Positions 52,408 through 60,966 of a stretch of 64,000 nt of DNA are shown in pieces (position 1 is the first letter of the stretch; each line of letters opens with the position of its first letter). The stretch covers positions 49,044 through 113,043 of the forward strand of contig JBBRXX010000014.1 in NCBI GenBank assembly GCA_038238245.1. Direction: 5' to 3'. A model generated the notes under the pieces. That model saw only the letters and a program-made list of their open reading frames with translations, did not search any database and was not told where the DNA came from. The DNA comes from DASQHW01 sp038238245 (GTDB taxonomy: Bacteria; Actinomycetota; Acidimicrobiia; IMCC26256; PALSA-610). The translations under genes were made by a program, and so were the position numbers.

Positions 52408-55400
52408 GACCGCCAGTGGTTCGCGAGGGCGACGACGGGATCCGTGAGCAGCTCGACGAGGTCGATCGTGCCGAGCACGTCGTCGCGCATCACCGGTTCG
52501 GTCTCGGTGACCTGGTCGGCGATCGCGCGGTAGCGGTCTCGATAGCCCTCGAGGACGCGGCGCGCCGCGTCGCCGGGAAGGCGATCACGGAACTGCACGT
52601 GCAGGAGCGTGAGGCCGGTCGTCTGGTTGCCCTTGACCTCGGGAACGAGGATCAGCGTGCGGCCGTCGGCACCGCGCGCCACGGTCACCTCCCGCTCGCT
52701 CGCTGCCCGGTGCTTGGTACCGCGCAGCACCGGATAGGCGTCGGTGCGCGAGGGAATGTCGCGACCGATACCCCCGCGGTCGATCACATGGATCGTGTCG
52801 CCCGTGATGTTGTAGCGCGTCCAGCCGCGAACGGCGTCGACGGTCGCGTCGAGGGCGACGAGGGTGCGCAGTGCCCGGTAGGTGAGGCTGTCGCGCGGCG
52901 CGCCCGTCGTGAGGACCTCCTGCACGAGCGGCACGTGCAGCAGCGTCTCGTCGGATCGCGAGATTCCCACGGTGACCGTCTTGGCCTGATGCTTGATCGC
53001 GTCGATCGGACGCGTCAGCTCCTCGATCGCCTTCGTCAACGCGGCCGTGAGGCCTTCGATCACCGTGCTCGGCGTGCCGACCTTGCCGAACTCGATCTGG
53101 TAGGCGTCGAGCGGGATGATCCCGGTCGCGTAGCGGAGCACCGATGCCAGCCGTACCGCAGTGCCCGCTTCGAGCGCGCCGTCGTAGCTCCCCGTGCCGA
53201 GGCCGTCGAAGAACTGGGCCGCGAGCGGCTCCAGCTCCCCGCCAAGGGCTTCGAGAGGATCACCGCCGCGGCGGTCCGCGGCGAGCGCGTGCTCGATGCA
53301 ACCCCGCGCCTCGCGCAACGGCCGCGCCGACGCATCGATCGCCAGCGCGGCCTCGTACCCGAAGAGGTGCCCCGCCATCGTGCACAGGACGAACGCGAGA
53401 TCGGGATGTACCTGGGGAACCGCGATCGTCTCGAGCGCCGACCCGAACCGGGCCTCGCCGTCGTCCACGATCGCGATCGGCGCGGCCTTGTGCGCGCGGT
53501 AGATCGCCATCTCCTTGGCGACGTCGTCCGCGTTCGAGCCCCGAAGACCCGCCGCGCACACGATGATCATCGGCTCGGCCGACAGGTCGATGTGCTTCTT
53601 GTCCTCGGTGATGTCGCACGCGATCGACTTGTAACAGAGCTCCGAGAGCTTGATCCGGATCTCTTGGGCCGCGACGCGGTTCACGCCGTTGCCGACCACC
53701 GCCCACGAGCGGCGCGCCAACGCGTTGCGCTGGGCGGCGGCCGCGATCGTGTCCCGCCTGCCGATCAGGACGGTCATCGCGTCGGGAATCTCCCGGAGCG
53801 CCCCGAGGCGCTCGTGCCGGTACGCACGCGCGGCGGCGTCATCCGCACCGAGCTCGCGGGCGAGGGCGTACGCGAGCAAGAAGCCGGCCGCGACCTGTGA
53901 GTAGAACGCCTTGGTCGACGCGACACTCATCTCGACGTCACGACCGTCGGACGTGTAGAGCACGCCGTCGGCCTTGTCGACCAGGTCACTCTGCCGGCGG
54001 TTCACGATCGCGATCACCAGGGCGCCGCGCGATCGTGCAAGGTCCACCGTGCGGTTCGTGTCGGTCGTCGTCCCCGACTGCGAGATCGCGACGATGAGCG
54101 TGTCGTGCATGTCGGCGTCGAGTCCGAAGCCCGAGAGCTCGGTCGCGGTCAACGCGTCGATCGAGAGGAGCATGCCCGACGTGGCGCCGCGCAGCGCGTG
54201 CGCCAGGCTCTGCCCGGCAATGGCCGCGGTCCCCTGCCCGATGACGAGCACCCGCCGGACCGAGCCGGAATGCAGGCGATCGAGCACCGAGGGGTGCAAC
54301 GACTCGGCGGGAAGGTGCACTTCGAGTTGCGCGTCGCGCTCGACGATCTTGCCGCGCAAGGTCTTGCGGAACGACGCCGGCGCCTCGGTGATCTCCTTGT
54401 AGAGGTAGTGAGGGGCTTCGCCGCGATCGACGTCACGTGTCGTCATCGGCGCGTGCTGCACGTCGAGCGCCGACACGGGGAGCTCGCGTCCGTCGTACGA
54501 CAGCCGTTGCACGCCGTCGATCGAACCCGCGCGGGTGCGGTCGAGCACCACGACCTGACCCTGGCTCGCGGGGTTGCCGGGATCGAGCATGGTCTCGCCG
54601 TCGAGCCGCAGATACGTTTGGCACTCGGCGACGATGCCGTACGGCTCGCTCGCGACGACGAACGTGTCAGGCCCGAAACCGACGTACAGCGCTTGGCCAC
54701 TTCCGCGCTGCGCGAGCAGCATCTTGTCGGGGTCGGCGGCGGACTGGGCGACGATCGCGACCGATCCCTCGAACGACGCGACGGTGGCGCGAAACGCCTC
54801 CACGAGCGACTCGCCGCGCTCCAGACGCCGCGCGACGAGCGCGGGGATGACTTTGGCGTCGGTCGTCACCTCGGCCGCGAAATGGAGACCTTCGAGGGCC
54901 TTGAGGTCGGCGTAGTTGTCGACGTCGCCGTTGAGCGCGGCCGCGACGAACGGCCGCAACACGTCGTCGAGCTCCTCCTCGTTCAAGGGGTGCGCGTTGG
55001 CCTCGGAGATGATGCCCACGCTCGCCCAGCGCGTATGGGCGAGCACCGACGCGTCGGCGGTGTCGGCCCGTAGCGAGAGCCGCAACAGCTCGTCGTCGCG
55101 GATCTGGGCGCGGATGCGGGCGGTGTTGTCGCCGAGCTCGCCGATCTCGGCGGCGGTCTTGTACACGAAGCTGAGGTGACCGCCGGGGGCGCGCACCGCT
55201 CCGGTGGTGAACAACGGGTCCGTGGCCCGGGCGTCGATGAGGCGCGAGATCGTCGGATCGGAGAGGTCGAGCCCGTGATTGGTGACCATCACGTGCAGAC
55301 CGGCGGAGTCACGACCCCGCACCTCGAGGCGGTCCAGGGCCGACAGCGCGATCTGGATGGAGTGGAACGCGGCGAGGGCCGCGGGGCCGCACGGTGACGG

Positions 55401-55811
55401 GCCGACCAGATCGAGCACCGCGCGCGCCGCACCGATGCGGTCGTTGCGGATCGCCCAGACGGCGTCCTTGCACGCGACGAGCGCGGCGTTCACCGCCTCG
55501 ATCTCGTCGCCGTCGAGCGCGCCCGCGTCCAGCCGGTTCTCGATTGCGCCCAGGAGCGCGAAGCATGCGTCGGCGCGATGCTCGAGCGCGGCCCGGTGCA
55601 CCGGGTCGGCGACGAGCGCCCCGATCCCGTCGCCCACGAGCAGCTCGCGATCGACCGCGGCCAATGCCCGCGCCGCCTCGTCGAGTGTCCCCGGCCGTGG
55701 CTCACTCGATCGCAGCGACGCCTCGACCCCGTCGAGGGCGGCCACGAGCGCCGCGAGATCCGGGGTCGTGCGATCGCCGCGGTGGCGTACCACGGTCACA
55801 ATGCCGCACAT
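52404..55811 (-). CDS. glmS: Enlarged glucosamine-6-phosphate synthase
   Basis: Glutamine:fructose-6-phosphate aminotransferase in the normal glmS position but 1135 residues long, against about 610 usually. The glutaminase nucleophile Cys2 (MCGIV) is followed by roughly 140 extra residues before RGRDSAG (165-171). Further glutaminase landmarks are HTRWAS (259-264), NAHPLN, LNGDVDNY and TTDAK (D318). The SIS domains span about 520-650 (ISQSGTTTDTN, SVASTKAF) and 700-820 (KLSELCY, TEDKKH). QAKTVTV (K944) corresponds to the usual C-terminal LAKSVTV, and a tail of about 190 unrecognised residues follows. The catalytic residues I could place are kept, so it is probably active. Its promoter hexamer overlaps the glmM stop. 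Confidence 0.85.
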   Translation of the reverse strand: MCGIVTVVRHRGDRTTPDLAALVAALDGVEASLRSSEPRPGTLDEAARALAAVDRELLVGDGIGALVADPVHRAALEHRADACFALLGAIENRLDAGALDGDEIEAVNAALVACKDAVWAIRNDRIGAARAVLDLVGPSPCGPAALAAFHSIQIALSALDRLEVRGRDSAGLHVMVTNHGLDLSDPTISRLIDARATDPLFTTGAVRAPGGHLSFVYKTAAEIGELGDNTARIRAQIRDDELLRLSLRADTADASVLAHTRWASVGIISEANAHPLNEEELDDVLRPFVAAALNGDVDNYADLKALEGLHFAAEVTTDAKVIPALVARRLERGESLVEAFRATVASFEGSVAIVAQSAADPDKMLLAQRGSGQALYVGFGPDTFVVASEPYGIVAECQTYLRLDGETMLDPGNPASQGQVVVLDRTRAGSIDGVQRLSYDGRELPVSALDVQHAPMTTRDVDRGEAPHYLYKEITEAPASFRKTLRGKIVERDAQLEVHLPAESLHPSVLDRLHSGSVRRVLVIGQGTAAIAGQSLAHALRGATSGMLLSIDALTATELSGFGLDADMHDTLIVAISQSGTTTDTNRTVDLARSRGALVIAIVNRRQSDLVDKADGVLYTSDGRDVEMSVASTKAFYSQVAAGFLLAYALARELGADDAAARAYRHERLGALREIPDAMTVLIGRRDTIAAAAQRNALARRSWAVVGNGVNRVAAQEIRIKLSELCYKSIACDITEDKKHIDLSAEPMIIVCAAGLRGSNADDVAKEMAIYRAHKAAPIAIVDDGEARFGSALETIAVPQVHPDLAFVLCTMAGHLFGYEAALAIDASARPLREARGCIEHALAADRRGGDPLEALGGELEPLAAQFFDGLGTGSYDGALEAGTAVRLASVLRYATGIIPLDAYQIEFGKVGTPSTVIEGLTAALTKAIEELTRPIDAIKHQAKTVTVGISRSDETLLHVPLVQEVLTTGAPRDSLTYRALRTLVALDATVDAVRGWTRYNITGDTIHVIDRGGIGRDIPSRTDAYPVLRGTKHRAASEREVTVARGADGRTLILVPEVKGNQTTGLTLLHVQFRDRLPGDAARRVLEGYRDRYRAIADQVTETEPVMRDDVLGTIDLVELLTDPVVALANHWRS

Positions 55812-55819
55812 CGGGAGGG

Positions 55820-55825
55820 ATTCTA
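55820..55825 (-). promoter_or_regulatory. Putative leaderless -10 of the glmS gene
   Basis: TAGAAT on the minus strand lies 8 bases before the glmS ATG and overlaps the glmM stop codon. It is the closest match to a housekeeping -10 in the window. It suggests that glmS and the downstream genes also have their own transcript. Confidence 0.5.
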
Positions 55826-57154
55826 TGACGGCGGGCGCGCCCCGAATGCTGACTCGACCACGTGCCGTAGCCGTTCTACCGCGCGCTCCGCAGCATCCTG
55901 TGAGGGCGCTTCGGCCATGATCCGCACGAGCGGCTCGGTCCCCGATGCCCGCACCAGCACCCGACCGTCATCGCCGAGCTCGGCCTCGATCGATCGAACG
56001 CAGTCCCGGAGCTCGGGGGCATCGGCGAGGTCGACCCGCCGGGCGACACGGACGTTCACCAGGAGCTGCGGGAAGCGGACCATCTGCCCGGCCAGCGCCG
56101 ACAACGGCCGGCCCGACCGGCGCACGGCGTCGCAGAGGAACAGGCCGGTGAGGAGCCCGTCGCCGGTCGTCGCATGGTCGGCATACACGATGTGGCCCGA
56201 CTGCTCGCCACCGAGCGCAAGATCACGCGCTTGCATCTCCGCGACGACGTAGCGGTCGCCGACCGGGGTCTCGATCAGGTCGATACCGGCATCACGCAAT
56301 GCGCGCCGCAGGCCGATGTTCGACATCACGGTCGCGACGACGGTGTCGCCGCGCAGCTGACCCCGCGCGTGCATGTCGAGCGCGGTGATCGTCATGATCT
56401 GGTCACCGTCGACGACCTCGCCGCGCTCGTCGACTGCGATCACACGATCGGCGTCTCCGTCGAGCGCGAGCCCGAGCGCCGCACCCTGCTCACGCACGGC
56501 CCGTTGCAAGGACGCGGGATGTGTCGATCCGCACGACGCATTGATGTTGCGACCGTCGGGCTGCGCGTGCAGCACCGTCACGTCCGCGCCCGCCGCGCGC
56601 ATCGCGCTCGGGCCGACCTCGAAGGCCGCGCCGTTCGCACAATCGAGCACGACGCGCATGCCCTCGAGGGTGCGGCCATCGAGCGCCGCGAGCAGGTGAC
56701 CGATGTACGGCGCGCCCGCGTCGGGAAGCGCGGCCGCGTGCTCGACCGAGTCCGGGACTGCTGAGTCGGCCTGGCCGTGCAGCTCCGCTTCGATGCGCTG
56801 CTCGGCGTCGTCGGGCAGCTTCCGACCGTCCGGGCCGATGATCTTCACGCCGTTGTCGGTCCACGGGTTGTGGCTCGCCGACACGATCGCGGCCGGCGTA
56901 GCGGCGCGGGCCGCATGGAAGGCGATCGCGGGTGTCGGCAGGACGCCCAGGAACACGGGCGCCACTCCTTCGGCGACCAAGCCGCGCGCGAGCTCGGTCT
57001 CGATGCGAGCCCCCGACGCCCGGGTATCGCGCCCGATGAGCGCGCGGGCCGGTCGTAGCGCACGCGCGACGGCCCGGCCCAACGAGATGACGAGCGGAGA
57101 CGTGAGGTCGGTGTCCGCGTCACCGCGCACGCCGTCGGTGCCGAACTGCAGCAC
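55823..57154 (-). CDS. glmM: Phosphoglucosamine mutase
   Basis: Converts glucosamine-6-phosphate (the GlmS product) to glucosamine-1-phosphate for UDP-GlcNAc. The 443-residue protein has LQFGTDGVRGDADTD at the N terminus, the phosphoserine loop AIVSASHNPWTDNGVK, the metal-binding LALDGDADRVIAVDE, GGEQSGHIVYADHATTGDG and the C-terminal RASGTEPLVRIMAE. GTG 57154 puts the start at the family position. TTG 57160 and an ATG further up lie at the edge of or within repeat A and would add repeat-encoded residues. It lies between rpsI and glmS, as in other actinobacteria. Confidence 0.95.
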   Translation of the reverse strand: MLQFGTDGVRGDADTDLTSPLVISLGRAVARALRPARALIGRDTRASGARIETELARGLVAEGVAPVFLGVLPTPAIAFHAARAATPAAIVSASHNPWTDNGVKIIGPDGRKLPDDAEQRIEAELHGQADSAVPDSVEHAAALPDAGAPYIGHLLAALDGRTLEGMRVVLDCANGAAFEVGPSAMRAAGADVTVLHAQPDGRNINASCGSTHPASLQRAVREQGAALGLALDGDADRVIAVDERGEVVDGDQIMTITALDMHARGQLRGDTVVATVMSNIGLRRALRDAGIDLIETPVGDRYVVAEMQARDLALGGEQSGHIVYADHATTGDGLLTGLFLCDAVRRSGRPLSALAGQMVRFPQLLVNVRVARRVDLADAPELRDCVRSIEAELGDDGRVLVRASGTEPLVRIMAEAPSQDAAERAVERLRHVVESAFGARPPS

Positions 57155-57160
57155 CGTCAA

Positions 57161-57204
57161 ATGGCTCCCTCGCTGCGCCATCCCTGGCTCCGCTGCGTCC
57201 GCAC
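57161..57204 (-). repeat. Dispersed repeat A, copy 3
   Basis: A 44-base copy between the rpsI stop (57236) and the glmM start, taken here as the family consensus because the other copies differ from it by one and two bases. On the minus strand it ends in GAGGGAGCCAT. The GAGGGAG could act as the ribosome-binding site of glmM (4-10 bases from TTG 57160 or GTG 57154). Confidence 0.85.
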
Positions 57205-57235
57205 CGTCATTGCTCCGTTGCCGCGCTCGGTTGCC

Positions 57236-57628
57236 TTAGCGCTTCGAGTACTGCGGCGCCTTGCGGGCCTTCTTGAGGCCGTACTTGCGACGCTCCTTCT
57301 CACGTGCGTCACGAGAGAGCATCCCGGCCTTCTTCAGGACACCGCGGGTGTCGGGGTCGAGCGCCACGAGCGCGCGCGCAATGCCGAGCCGGATCGCGCC
57401 CGCCTGGCCGCTCACGCCGCCGCCGCCGAGCGTTGCATCGACGTCGTAGACCTCTTCGGTTTGCGTGAGGCGCAGCGGCTCCTTGGCGATCACCTGGTGC
57501 GTGAGGATCGGGAAGTACGCCGGGAAGGCGCGCCCGTTCACCGTGATCTGTCCGGTCCCGGGGCGCAGCCGGACGCGGGCAATCGACTCCTTGCGCCGTC
57601 CGGTCGTCTGGATCAAGGGCTTGCTCAC
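57236..57628 (-). CDS. rpsI: 30S ribosomal protein S9
   Basis: A small-subunit protein whose C-terminal tail reaches the P-site tRNA. The 130-residue protein has TTGRRKESIARVRLRPGTGQ, INGRAF-like VNGRAFPAYF, GGGVSGQAGAIRLGIARAL, and the conserved end RKYGLKKARKAPQYSKR. GTG 57628 is 16 bases after the rplM stop, the standard rplM-rpsI pair. Confidence 0.98.
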   Translation of the reverse strand: MSKPLIQTTGRRKESIARVRLRPGTGQITVNGRAFPAYFPILTHQVIAKEPLRLTQTEEVYDVDATLGGGGVSGQAGAIRLGIARALVALDPDTRGVLKKAGMLSRDAREKERRKYGLKKARKAPQYSKR

Positions 57629-57644
57629 GAAGCGTCCTCTGTGG

Positions 57645-58100
57645 TCACGAGATCCGGGCCTTGGACCGCTCGGGAAGCGGCCGCACGACCGGCTGTTGTG
57701 CTTGGTGCGGATGCGTCGGGCCCGCGTAGATCTTCAACTTCTTCAGCATCTGCCGGCCGAGCGGACCCTTCGGGAGCATGCGGCGCACCGCCAGCCGCAC
57801 GACCTTCTCGGGATCGCGCGCGAGCAGGTGCTCGAGGCTCTCGCTGCGGATGCCGCCCGGGTAGCCGGTGTGGCGGAAGTAGGTCTTCTGCAGCTGCTTG
57901 CGCTGCCCGACCGCGAGCTTGGAGGCGTTCACGATCACGACGTGGTCACCCGTGTCGAGGTGCGGTGCCCAGATCGGCTTGTGCTTGCCGCGCAGCAACG
58001 TCGCCACCTCGGTGGACAGCCGGCCGAGGATCGCGCCTTCGGCGTCGATGACGTGCCACTGCCGGGTGATGTCCTTGGCTTTGGGCGTGAACGTGCGCAC
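57645..58100 (-). CDS. rplM: 50S ribosomal protein L13
   Basis: An early-assembling large-subunit protein, 151 residues. It has RTFTPKAKDITRQWHVIDAE, LGRLSTEVATLLRGKHKPIW, GDHVVIVNASKL, YFRHTGYPGGIRS and RMLPKGPLGRQMLKKLKIY. GTG 58100 was chosen for the RTFTPK family start; AAAGAG lies about 5 bases upstream. Just before that is an 11-base tandem repeat (58110-58131). Confidence 0.98.
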   Translation of the reverse strand: MRTFTPKAKDITRQWHVIDAEGAILGRLSTEVATLLRGKHKPIWAPHLDTGDHVVIVNASKLAVGQRKQLQKTYFRHTGYPGGIRSESLEHLLARDPEKVVRLAVRRMLPKGPLGRQMLKKLKIYAGPTHPHQAQQPVVRPLPERSKARIS

Positions 58101-58109
58101 CTGAGCTCT

Positions 58110-58131
58110 TTCGATCACGTTTCGATCACGT
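58110..58131 (-). repeat. Two-unit tandem repeat in the rplM leader
   Basis: TTCGATCACGT occurs twice in direct succession (58110-58120 and 58121-58131). On the minus strand it lies 9 bases before the rplM GTG, in the leader of the L13-S9 operon. It may be a recent duplication or a binding site. Confidence 0.6.
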
Positions 58132-58239
58132 GGGGCCTGCCCGGGCGCGCGATGCACCGCCGGACGAACGACACACGATAGCCGGTTCCCGGAGAACGGT
58201 CGAAGCCCGGCCGCGAGGGCGCAATGTAAGTTGCGCTCC

Positions 58240-59754
58240 GTGACCGAGGTCGTGGCGCCCCACCAGGTTCCGGACACCCACCGGGCCGCGGCGGAGGCGG
58301 CGCTCGCCGTGCTGTGCGACACCGCGCTCGAACCGATCGTCGACATGGTGTGCAGCCATCGGGACGGGGTGTACGAGGCACGCACGCACGACGGGCGGGT
58401 CACATTCCGCCGCGCCGGTGGCGGCTTCGAACGTGTCGCGACCGAGGGCAACGATCCGCTCGCCGACCAGTCGACGGCCGCGTTCACGCCCCTTGCCGAG
58501 GAGCGGCGCCGGCCCCACCCTTGTCGCGGCGACAACGCGTATCCGTTCGCGTACGAGCACATCGCCCAGCTGTTCGATGCCCCGGCCGCGCCCGACCTGT
58601 GCGTGCTGCACTCGGCGGCCCACAACTGGGAGGACCAGGGCGGGCACCTCGGCGAGCACGGCTCGCTCGGCATCGTCCAGGCGCGCGCACCGTTCGTGAT
58701 CGCAGGCAAAGGCGTACGCGCGCACGGCCTCGTGCCGCGCGCGGCGCGGCTCGTCGATGTCGCGCCGACCATCGCCGCGCTCCTCGGGTGCGCGCCGCTC
58801 GCGGACGACCGGTACCTCGCCCGCCAGGACGGTGGCGTGCTCGACGAGGTGCTCGACCCGTCCGAGCGGCCGCGCCACGTCATCGGCGTGTTGTTCGACG
58901 GCACGAACGCGAACGTCCTGTACGACATGGCGGCGCGTGGCGAGGCACCGAACGTGGCGCGCTTGATCGACCACGGCACCGCGTACGAGCACGGCGCGAT
59001 CGCGTCGTTGCCGACCGTCACGTTGGCGAACCACACCTCGATCCTCACCGGCGCACACCCCGGTCACCACGGCATCCTCAACAACGCGTGGTACGACCGC
59101 GAGGCCGGCGAACAGGTGATCACGAACTCCTCGGCGACCTGGCCGTGGTGCATGCAGCACCTCGCGTCCGGTGTCGAGACGATCCACGACGCGGTGCACC
59201 GCACGTGGCCCGACGCGTTCACTGCGTCGGTCAACGAGCCTTGCGATCGCGGCGCGAGCTATTCCACGTTCGACTTCTTCCGGCGCGGCGAAGTGCCGCC
59301 GATCCCGCGTGATCCGTTCGGGTTGCCGCACACGACCGAACGATTCGTACGACCGTCGAAGGACTACTCCTGGTCGTCGATCGTCGACCACATGGGCACG
59401 GACCAGGCGTTGGGCATTGTCGGGGGCCGCTACCGCGACGTCGAGTACCCATTGCCGCGGTTCATGTGGTGCAACTTCACGCTCACCGACGCCGCGATGC
59501 ACGAAGGCGGCCCGTACTCCGAGATTGCGGCCGCCTCGGTACGCGACAGCGACGGCCGGCTCGGCGAGATCCTCGCCGCCGTCGAGCAGTCCGGAAGCTT
59601 CGACGACTGCGCGTTCGTCCTCGTGGCCGATCACGGCATGCAGGAGAACGACCCCGCGTGCAAAGGCGATTGGGATGTCACGCTGCGCGCGGCCGGCATC
59701 GACGCCCGCGATGAGGCGTACGGCTTTCTGTATTTCGGGGTTCCCGCCGCATAA
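58240..59754 (+). CDS. Alkaline-phosphatase-superfamily phosphodiesterase, apparently permuted
   Basis: A metal-dependent phosphodiesterase/nucleotide-pyrophosphatase-like protein of 504 residues. The canonical core lies late: VIGVLFDGTNANVLYD (D220), nucleophile region PTVTLANHTSILTGAHPGHHG (T261), TLTDAAMHEGG (D417, H421) and FVLVADHGMQEND (D464, H465). The segment that normally ends such enzymes lies at the N terminus instead: GGHLGEHGSLG (H140), RAPFVIAGKGVR, ARLVDVAPTIAALLG (about 117-185). This suggests a circular permutation or fusion of a half domain. No signal peptide is visible. GTG 58240 has TAAGTT 7 bases upstream (58227-58232). It is divergent from rplM. Confidence 0.75.
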   Translation: MTEVVAPHQVPDTHRAAAEAALAVLCDTALEPIVDMVCSHRDGVYEARTHDGRVTFRRAGGGFERVATEGNDPLADQSTAAFTPLAEERRRPHPCRGDNAYPFAYEHIAQLFDAPAAPDLCVLHSAAHNWEDQGGHLGEHGSLGIVQARAPFVIAGKGVRAHGLVPRAARLVDVAPTIAALLGCAPLADDRYLARQDGGVLDEVLDPSERPRHVIGVLFDGTNANVLYDMAARGEAPNVARLIDHGTAYEHGAIASLPTVTLANHTSILTGAHPGHHGILNNAWYDREAGEQVITNSSATWPWCMQHLASGVETIHDAVHRTWPDAFTASVNEPCDRGASYSTFDFFRRGEVPPIPRDPFGLPHTTERFVRPSKDYSWSSIVDHMGTDQALGIVGGRYRDVEYPLPRFMWCNFTLTDAAMHEGGPYSEIAAASVRDSDGRLGEILAAVEQSGSFDDCAFVLVADHGMQENDPACKGDWDVTLRAAGIDARDEAYGFLYFGVPAA

Positions 59755-59792
59755 CGCAGCCGCGTCGCACTGCTGCAATACGCTTGCCTTTG

Positions 59793-60125
59793 ATGCGCAG
59801 GGTGCTCGCGCTGGCGGCGGCGATCTTGTTGGGTCTCGCCGCACTCACATTGTGGGGCGGCACCAAGCACGTCAGCGACTCCGAGCTCACCACGCTGTAC
59901 GAGCAGAGCAAGGCACCCACGCGGGCCGAGTTCGCGAGACGCGGCACGCCGGCAACGATCGATCGATCGACAACGTCCACGACCGGGTCGTCGCGCGCAA
60001 TTCCCGACGCCTCGGGCCGCCACGTGACGACGACCACGGCGATCGGCTGCGCAATCACGATGACGTTGACGCCCGGCGAGAAGCTGCCGCAGAGCACCAC
60101 GGTGCCGTGCGTGCAGTCCCGCTGA
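59793..60125 (+). CDS. Small secreted or anchored protein
   Basis: Unrecognised, 110 residues. An N-terminal hydrophobic helix after MRR (VLALAAAILLGLAALTLW) acts as a signal or anchor. A short helical region (SDSELTTLYEQSKAPTRAEF) and a threonine/serine-rich segment (TIDRSTTSTTGSSRAIP) come next. The C-terminal part holds two cysteines (AIGCAIT, VPCVQ). ATG 59793 has TACGCT 8 bases upstream and no ribosome-binding site. It converges on truA with a 3-base gap between stops. Confidence 0.6.
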   Translation: MRRVLALAAAILLGLAALTLWGGTKHVSDSELTTLYEQSKAPTRAEFARRGTPATIDRSTTSTTGSSRAIPDASGRHVTTTTAIGCAITMTLTPGEKLPQSTTVPCVQSR

Positions 60126-60128
60126 TCG

Positions 60129-60926
60129 TCAGTAGCCGACCTCCCACAGGCACAATCCGCGCGGCGGGGCGAGCTGGCCCGCGGCGTCGCGGTCGCACGC
60201 GCGCAGGATCCCCAGTATGTCCCCGGGCTTGCGCCTGCCGGACCCGACTTCGACGAGCGTGCCGACGATCGACCGCACCATCTGCCAGCAGAACGCGTTG
60301 GCGCGTATCTCGTAACGCAGCACACCGTCGCCCTCGTCGATCCAACGCGAGTGCATGACATTGCGGACCGTCGACGAACCGGGCGGACCCTTCCGGCAGA
60401 ACGACGTGAAGTCGTGGGAACCGACGAACGGATCAGCCGCGAGCCGCAGCGCACGCAGATCGAGCGGCTCGGGAACCCACCACGTGAAGCGATCGCGAAA
60501 CGGATCGGGCACCGGGCGGTTGAGGATGGTGTAGCGGTAAAGGCGCCACTGCGCGGCATGACGCGCGTCGAACGAGGGCGCGACCAGCTCGGCGGCGCGA
60601 ACGACGACTTCCGGTCCGAGCATCGAGCTGACCGCGGTCTGCACGCGACGCGGATCGGTCGGCAGGTCGGCCGCTGACGGGAAGCCGACCACCTGGCCCC
60701 ATGCGTGCACGCCCGCGTCGGTCCGGCCGGCGCACGACAGTTGCACTTCGTGGCGGAGCACCTTGCCGAGCGCGTCGGCCAGGACGCCGCCGACCGTCCG
60801 CACCCCCGGCTGGCCGGGCTGCGCCGCGAACCCGCTGAAATCCGTGCCGTCGTACGCGACGACCATTCGGACCTGCGCCGGCTCGGGGCTCGGGCGAGCA
60901 GCACGAGACGCGTCGAACAACGTCAT
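60129..60926 (-). CDS. truA: tRNA pseudouridine(38-40) synthase
   Basis: Isomerises uridines 38-40 in the anticodon arm. The 265-residue protein has RMVVAYDGTDFSGFAAQPGQ, the catalytic aspartate in SCAGRTDAGVHAWGQVV, HAAQWRLYRYTILN, DPFVGSHDFTSFCRKG and NAFCWQMVRSIVGTLVEVG. ATG 60926 was chosen over a longer frame that has no family similarity. It lies downstream of rplQ in the usual order, but a divergent plus-strand gene separates them, so it is transcribed separately from the alpha operon. Confidence 0.95.
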   Translation of the reverse strand: MTLFDASRAARPSPEPAQVRMVVAYDGTDFSGFAAQPGQPGVRTVGGVLADALGKVLRHEVQLSCAGRTDAGVHAWGQVVGFPSAADLPTDPRRVQTAVSSMLGPEVVVRAAELVAPSFDARHAAQWRLYRYTILNRPVPDPFRDRFTWWVPEPLDLRALRLAADPFVGSHDFTSFCRKGPPGSSTVRNVMHSRWIDEGDGVLRYEIRANAFCWQMVRSIVGTLVEVGSGRRKPGDILGILRACDRDAAGQLAPPRGLCLWEVGY

Positions 60927-60966
60927 CCGGGGAGTTTCCCCGACGGAGCCGGGTACCGTAAATCTC

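Noticed and set aside
57161..57235. Peptide MAPSLRHPWLRCVRT and, on the other strand, an MAQRGSH extension of GlmM
   Set aside because: Both are translations of dispersed repeat A. The same peptide appears at 2460 and 16434 in unrelated contexts, and GlmM family proteins start at LQFGTDGVRG.
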